Positions 37,743 through 41,751 of a stretch of 41,751 bases of DNA are shown here, in pieces. Both the position numbers and the translations under genes were made by a program. The notes beneath the pieces are model-generated. The model did not search any database. It worked only from the letters and a program-made list of their open reading frames with translations, and was not told the origin of the DNA. Numbering within the stretch: the stretch's first letter is position 1; each line of letters opens with the position of its first letter. The stretch comes from JAWWPY01 sp964412845. Its GTDB lineage: Bacteria > Actinomycetota > Actinomycetes > Streptosporangiales > Streptosporangiaceae. The DNA is taken from NCBI GenBank assembly GCA_964412845.1, contig CAYPQM010000043.1, positions 1 through 41,751 of the forward strand, given 5' to 3'.

Positions 37743-40700
37743 ATGGAGATTGCCGCCGTGCCACCCTCGCTCGCTGAGCTGCGAACTCGCCTGCCCGGGT
37801 TGATGCTGCGCGATCAGCGCCGGCTGGGCCGGCGCGGCGAGCAGGCGGCCGCACTGCGTGACACCGGGGCCCGCGAGCAGGCACTCGGCCAGGTCCTCGC
37901 GGAACTGGACGCGGCCGAGATCCGGGTCGAGGCCCGCCGGCGCGCCGTGCCAGCCATCTCCTACCCCCCTGAGCTGCCGGTCAGCCAGCTGAAGGACGAG
38001 ATTGCCGAGGTCATCCGGGATCACCAGGTGGTGATCATCGCGGGGGAGACCGGCTCCGGCAAGACAACGCAACTGCCGAAGATCTGCCTGGAACTCGGCC
38101 GTGGCGTGGCCGGCCAGATCGGCCACACCCAGCCCCGGCGGATCGCGGCCCGCACCGTGGCGGACCGGATCGCCGCCGAGCTCGGGACCGAGCCCGGCAC
38201 GACAGTCGGCTACAAGGTGCGGTTCACCGACACATCCAGCGACGACACCATGATCAAGCTGATGACCGACGGCATCCTGCTGGCCGAGATGCGGCGCGAC
38301 CGGCAACTGCTGCGCTACGACACCCTCATCATCGACGAGGCGCACGAGCGCAGCCTGAACATCGACTTCATCCTCGGCTACCTGAAGCAGTTGCTGCCCA
38401 GCCGGCCGGACCTCAAGGTCATCATCACCTCGGCCACCATCGACTCCGAGCGCTTCAGTAGGCATTTTGGCGGAGCCGAATCAGGCCAGCAGGGTGCTGG
38501 AGCACCAGTGATCGAGGTGTCGGGGCGCACCTACCCGGTCGAGGTGCGTTACCGGCCCATCGCCGACCCGGACGACCCCAGTGCTGAGCCCCGAGACCAG
38601 GAGCAGGCCATCCTCGACGCGGTCGAGGAACTGCGCGCCGAAGGGCCCGGCGACATCCTCGTCTTCCTCAGCGGTGAGCGGGAGATCAGGGATACCGCCG
38701 ACGCCCTGGCCGAGGTCAGCAGCCCGCGCGACCCGCTGGAGGTGGTGCCGCTCTACGCCCGGCTGTCCGCGGCTGAGCAGCACAGTGCTTTTGCCGGAGG
38801 CGAAGCAGGAAGGCAGGGTCAGCCGCATCGGGGGCGGCGGGTGGTGCTGGCCACCAACATCGCGGAGACCTCGCTGACCGTGCCGGGCATCAAGTACGTG
38901 ATCGACCCGGGCACCGCGCGAATCTCCCGGTACAGCCTGCGGACCAAGGTCCAGCGACTGCCGATCGAGCGGATCTCCCAGGCGTCGGCCAACCAGCGCA
39001 AGGGCCGGTGCGGCCGCACGTCCGACGGCGTGTGCATCCGGCTGTACAGCGAGGAGGACTTTGCCTCCCGGCCGGAGTTCACCGAGCCGGAGATCCTGCG
39101 CACCAACCTGGCGTCGGTCATCTTGCAGATGGCCGCGCTCGATCTCGGCGAGGTGGCGGACTTCCCGTTTGTCGATCCGCCGGACTCGCGGAACATCGCG
39201 GACGGCGTCCGCCTGCTGGAGGAACTCGGCGCCCTGGCACCTGCCGCACCGGCACTCACCGCACCGGCACTCACCGCACCGGCACTCACCGCACCGGCAC
39301 TCACCGCACCGGGACCCACCGCACCGGCGCCCACGGCACGGACGCCCGGCCGCGGCGGGTCCCGGCTGACTGACCTGGGACGGAAACTGGCCCAGCTCCC
39401 CGTGGACCCGCGGCTGGGCCGGATGATCCTGGAGGCAGGCCGGAACGGCTGCGCCCGCGAGGTGCTGATCATCACCGCGGCGCTGTCCATCCAGGACCCC
39501 AGGGAACGCCCCGCGGACTCTCGCGAAGCCGCCGACGCCAGCCACGCCCGCTTCGCCGAGCCGGGTTCCGACTTCCTCGCCTTCCTCGCCCTGTGGGATT
39601 ACCTGCGGGACCGGCAGCGTGAGCTGTCCTCCTCCGCGTTCCGCCGCCTGTGCCGTCGCGAGTACCTGCATTACCTGCGGGTCCGCGAGTGGCAGGACGT
39701 GCACGGGCAGCTCCGGCAGGCGGCCAGGGAGCTGGGCGTGGCCGCGGAAAAGGATCCATATTCCGATGCCCCACGGCACCCCGCCGTTCCTCCCGGGCCG
39801 GCCACGGCAGCGCCGGAGACGGCCCCGCGCGCCGCGGCACCCCGCGCGGGCCAGCGAGACCGGGCGGCGGGGACCCGCGCTGCGGAGCCGGAGAGCCGCT
39901 TCGCGCCGGATGTCGCCGACCGGGTGCACATGTCGCTGCTGGCCGGCCTGCTCTCGCAGATCGGGATGAAGGTCCTCGACAAGAAGCAAGGTGACCGGAA
40001 GCAAGCCGGCCAGAAACAGGGCGGCCAGCAGCCGGGCGGGAAACGACGGGCGCTGACCGAGTTCGCCGGGGCGCGCGGCGCCCGGTTCGTCATCTTCCCC
40101 GACTCGGTGCTGGCCAGGAAGCCACCGCAGTGGGTCGTCGCGGCCGAACTGGTCGAGACGTCCCGGCTGTGGGCCAGGACCACGGCGCGGATCGAGCCGG
40201 AATGGGCCGAGCCGCTGGCCGCGCACCTGGTCCGGCGCAGCCACAGCAACCCGCACTGGGACGCGCGGCGCGGCGCCGCGATGGCATCGGAGAAGGTGAC
40301 GCTCTACGGACTGCCGATCGTGGCGGACCGGCAGGTCACCCTAGGCCGCATCGACCCGGTGACGGCCCGTGCGCTGTTCATCCAGCACGCCCTGGTGGAA
40401 GGCGACTGGCGGACCCACCACCGGTTCTTCGCCCGCAATCAGCGCCTGCTCGAAGAGGCCGAGGATCTGGAGCGCAGGGCGCGGCGGCGCGGCCTCGTCG
40501 CCGACGACGCTGCCGTCTTCGACTTCTATGACCGGCGGATACCCGCGGACGTGACCTCCGCCCGGCACTTCGACACCTGGTGGAAGAAGGCACGGCCGGC
40601 TGACCCGGATCAGCTGACCTTCTCACCCGCTGACCTGGTCGGGCCGGCCGCCGACGAGGTCAGCCCGGCTGACTACCCCAGCAGCTGGGCCGGCCTGCCG

Positions 40701-41751
40701 CTGACCTATGAGTTCAGCCCGAGTGAGCCGGAAGACGGGGTGAGCGTGGATATCCCGCTCGCCACCCTCAACCAGGTCGGCGGCGACGAGTTCGGCTGGC
40801 AGGTGCCCGGCCTGCGCGAGGAACTGGTGACCGAGCTGATCCGGTCCCTGCCCAAGCAACTGCGCACCGCCTTCGTGCCCGCCCCGGACACGGCCCGCGC
40901 GGTGCTGGCCCGGCTGGGCCCGCCGCACGGCGACTTGCTGGCCGCCCTGTCGGCCGAACTCGGCCGCCTCGGTGGCGTGACGATCCCGCGGGAGGCCTGG
41001 AATCTGTCCCGGCTGCCCGCGCACCTGACGATCACCTTCCGCGTGGTCGACGGCGGCCAGGTGCTCGCGACCGGCAAGGACCTGGCCGCCCTGCGGCGGC
41101 AATTGCGGCCGCGTCTGCAGGTCACGCTGGCCGAAGCGGCCGTCGGCCTCACCCGCACTGGGCTGCGGAGCTGGGACCTGGGCACGTTGCCCCGGGTGTT
41201 TACCCATGGGCAGGTTCGCGCGTACCCGGCCCTGGCCGACGCCGGGGACGCGGTGGACGTCCGGCTGTTCGAGACCGAGGCCGAGGCCGCCGAGGCCATG
41301 CGGCTGGGCACCCGCCGGCTGCTGCTCATCCTGGTCCCGTCCGGTGTGCGCTCGGTCGCCAGCCGGCTGCCGGTCAACGCCAAGCTGGCGATGAGCCGGC
41401 ATCCGTATCCGGGCGCCGCCGCGTTGCTGGATGACTGTGCGGCCTGCGCGGCTGACCAGGTGATCGAGGAAGCAGGCGGGCCGGCCTGGGACGCCGAGGG
41501 CTTCGGGGGCCTCCTGGAGGCGGCCCGGTCACGACTGGCCGTCACCGCGGTCGCCGTCGTCGGTGTGGTGGCCCGGGTTCTCGCCGAGGCGCACGACGCC
41601 GAGGCCGGGATGGGGCGCCAGGCCAGCCCGGCCGCAGCCGCGGCGCTGGCCGACATGCGAGCCCAGCTCTCCGCGCTGGTCTATCCGGGGTTCGTGGCCG
41701 AGACCGGGGCGCGGCGCCTGCCCGACCTGGTCCGCTACCTGCGAGCCATCA
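37743..41751 (+). CDS. hrpA: HrpA-type DEAH-box ATP-dependent helicase (3' end outside window)
   Basis: The first 1336 codons of a large DEAH-box RNA helicase. Walker A GETGSGKT is at 101-108, DEAH at 198-201, SATID near 230, ATNIAETSLTVPGI near 363 and motif VI NQRKGRCGRT near 420, followed by the winged-helix and ratchet domains (LGRKLAQLPVDPRLGRM). The long C-terminal part, with FxxWWKKARPADPDQLTF and the repeats beyond, is typical of bacterial HrpA (about 1300 residues), proposed to act on mRNA and stalled ribosomes. Oddities are a 15-base tandem repeat coding APALT units before the ratchet domain, two Gly/Gln-rich inserts (GGAESGQQGAGAP near 242 and GGEAGRQGQPHRG near 352) and a Lys/Gln-rich insert around 743-765. 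The ATG at 37743 has no clear ribosome site; a GTG at 37758 is possible. Confidence 0.95.
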   Translation, partial: MEIAAVPPSLAELRTRLPGLMLRDQRRLGRRGEQAAALRDTGAREQALGQVLAELDAAEIRVEARRRAVPAISYPPELPVSQLKDEIAEVIRDHQVVIIAGETGSGKTTQLPKICLELGRGVAGQIGHTQPRRIAARTVADRIAAELGTEPGTTVGYKVRFTDTSSDDTMIKLMTDGILLAEMRRDRQLLRYDTLIIDEAHERSLNIDFILGYLKQLLPSRPDLKVIITSATIDSERFSRHFGGAESGQQGAGAPVIEVSGRTYPVEVRYRPIADPDDPSAEPRDQEQAILDAVEELRAEGPGDILVFLSGEREIRDTADALAEVSSPRDPLEVVPLYARLSAAEQHSAFAGGEAGRQGQPHRGRRVVLATNIAETSLTVPGIKYVIDPGTARISRYSLRTKVQRLPIERISQASANQRKGRCGRTSDGVCIRLYSEEDFASRPEFTEPEILRTNLASVILQMAALDLGEVADFPFVDPPDSRNIADGVRLLEELGALAPAAPALTAPALTAPALTAPALTAPGPTAPAPTARTPGRGGSRLTDLGRKLAQLPVDPRLGRMILEAGRNGCAREVLIITAALSIQDPRERPADSREAADASHARFAEPGSDFLAFLALWDYLRDRQRELSSSAFRRLCRREYLHYLRVREWQDVHGQLRQAARELGVAAEKDPYSDAPRHPAVPPGPATAAPETAPRAAAPRAGQRDRAAGTRAAEPESRFAPDVADRVHMSLLAGLLSQIGMKVLDKKQGDRKQAGQKQGGQQPGGKRRALTEFAGARGARFVIFPDSVLARKPPQWVVAAELVETSRLWARTTARIEPEWAEPLAAHLVRRSHSNPHWDARRGAAMASEKVTLYGLPIVADRQVTLGRIDPVTARALFIQHALVEGDWRTHHRFFARNQRLLEEAEDLERRARRRGLVADDAAVFDFYDRRIPADVTSARHFDTWWKKARPADPDQLTFSPADLVGPAADEVSPADYPSSWAGLPLTYEFSPSEPEDGVSVDIPLATLNQVGGDEFGWQVPGLREELVTELIRSLPKQLRTAFVPAPDTARAVLARLGPPHGDLLAALSAELGRLGGVTIPREAWNLSRLPAHLTITFRVVDGGQVLATGKDLAALRRQLRPRLQVTLAEAAVGLTRTGLRSWDLGTLPRVFTHGQVRAYPALADAGDAVDVRLFETEAEAAEAMRLGTRRLLLILVPSGVRSVASRLPVNAKLAMSRHPYPGAAALLDDCAACAADQVIEEAGGPAWDAEGFGGLLEAARSRLAVTAVAVVGVVARVLAEAHDAEAGMGRQASPAAAAALADMRAQLSALVYPGFVAETGARRLPDLVRYLRAI
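39246..39335 (+). repeat. 15-bp coding tandem repeat in the helicase gene
   Basis: GCACCGGCACTCACC occurs four times without change (39246-39305), then two altered copies (39306-39335). It keeps the frame and codes for Ala-Pro-Ala-Leu-Thr units in the linker between EELGAL and LTDLGRKL, where other HrpA proteins have only a short stretch. Copy number could vary between strains. Confidence 0.92.

Noticed and set aside
36518..37744. A 408-codon minus-strand frame containing HxlR
   Set aside because: The upstream 296 codons lie opposite the RutE-like gene and are non-homologous; the HxlR domain begins at the ATG at 36856.
38481..40256. A 591-codon frame antisense to the helicase gene
   Set aside because: It mirrors the third-position GC bias of a convincing DEAH helicase and has repetitive Gly-Arg-Cys content from the tandem repeat; no domain is seen.

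Overview
The window is 41.75 kb of very GC-rich DNA with strong third-position GC bias, GTG and TTG starts beside ATG, and AGGAGG-type ribosome sites. This, together with a CopC/CopD fusion, a CBM2 secreted protein, DedA and TauE proteins, an HrpA-type helicase with a long C-terminus and abundant MerR/MarR/HxlR/Lrp regulators, points to a soil actinobacterium (Actinomycetota), plausibly of the streptosporangial or a neighbouring lineage. The exact genus cannot be told from the sequence alone.

Region by region. 1-9.7 kb: an odd GatB-fragment fusion, a metallo-beta-lactamase-fold hydrolase, a seven-bladed kelch-like protein, a divergent DapA-family aldolase, a secreted gamma-glutamyltransferase, an aldo/keto reductase, a hypothetical protein and an animal-type haem peroxidase. 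9.8-14.2 kb: a minus-strand block of secreted and membrane proteins. A lipoprotein, a CopC-CopD copper protein and a cellulose-binding (CBM2) protein overlap one another and look translationally coupled; an upstream secreted protein is cut off from them by a strong hairpin. 14.5-18.0 kb: a four-carbon sugar-acid module, with LtnD-like dehydrogenase and OtnK-like kinase overlapping on the minus strand and DenD-like dehydrogenase divergent. The expected aldolase and isomerase are absent. 18.0-20.3 kb: an acyl-CoA synthetase and a decayed LuxR-type regulator. 20.3-24.0 kb: small membrane proteins, a TauE/SafE exporter and a DedA protein, with a repeat-rich divergent promoter. 24.0-29.1 kb: a phospholipase C-like phosphoesterase, an AlkA-type glycosylase, and an AceE-like E1 enzyme facing an Lrp/AsnC regulator. 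29.1-34.6 kb: an IS5-type transposase remnant, an HSL-family esterase, an MFS exporter with its MerR regulator, and a DMT transporter facing a MarR regulator. 34.6-37.6 kb: two head-to-head SPOUT RNA methyltransferases, and an HxlR regulator facing a RutE-like nitroreductase. 37.7 kb to the end: an HrpA-type DEAH helicase that runs off the window.

Most of the region is an ordinary collection of accessory metabolism and transport, organised as small divergent regulator-target pairs (Lrp/E1, MarR/DMT, HxlR/RutE) plus one autoregulated pair (MFS-MerR). Several genes are visibly decayed: the GatB chimera, the LuxR regulator, the IS5 transposase, a truncated membrane protein and probable gene tails near 30.3 and 36.4 kb. 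The candidate for something not commonly described is the coupled lipoprotein-CopCD-CBM2 operon, which would tie copper handling to a secreted cellulose-binding protein. I see no CRISPR array, tRNA, rRNA, complete mobile element or recognisable defence system.
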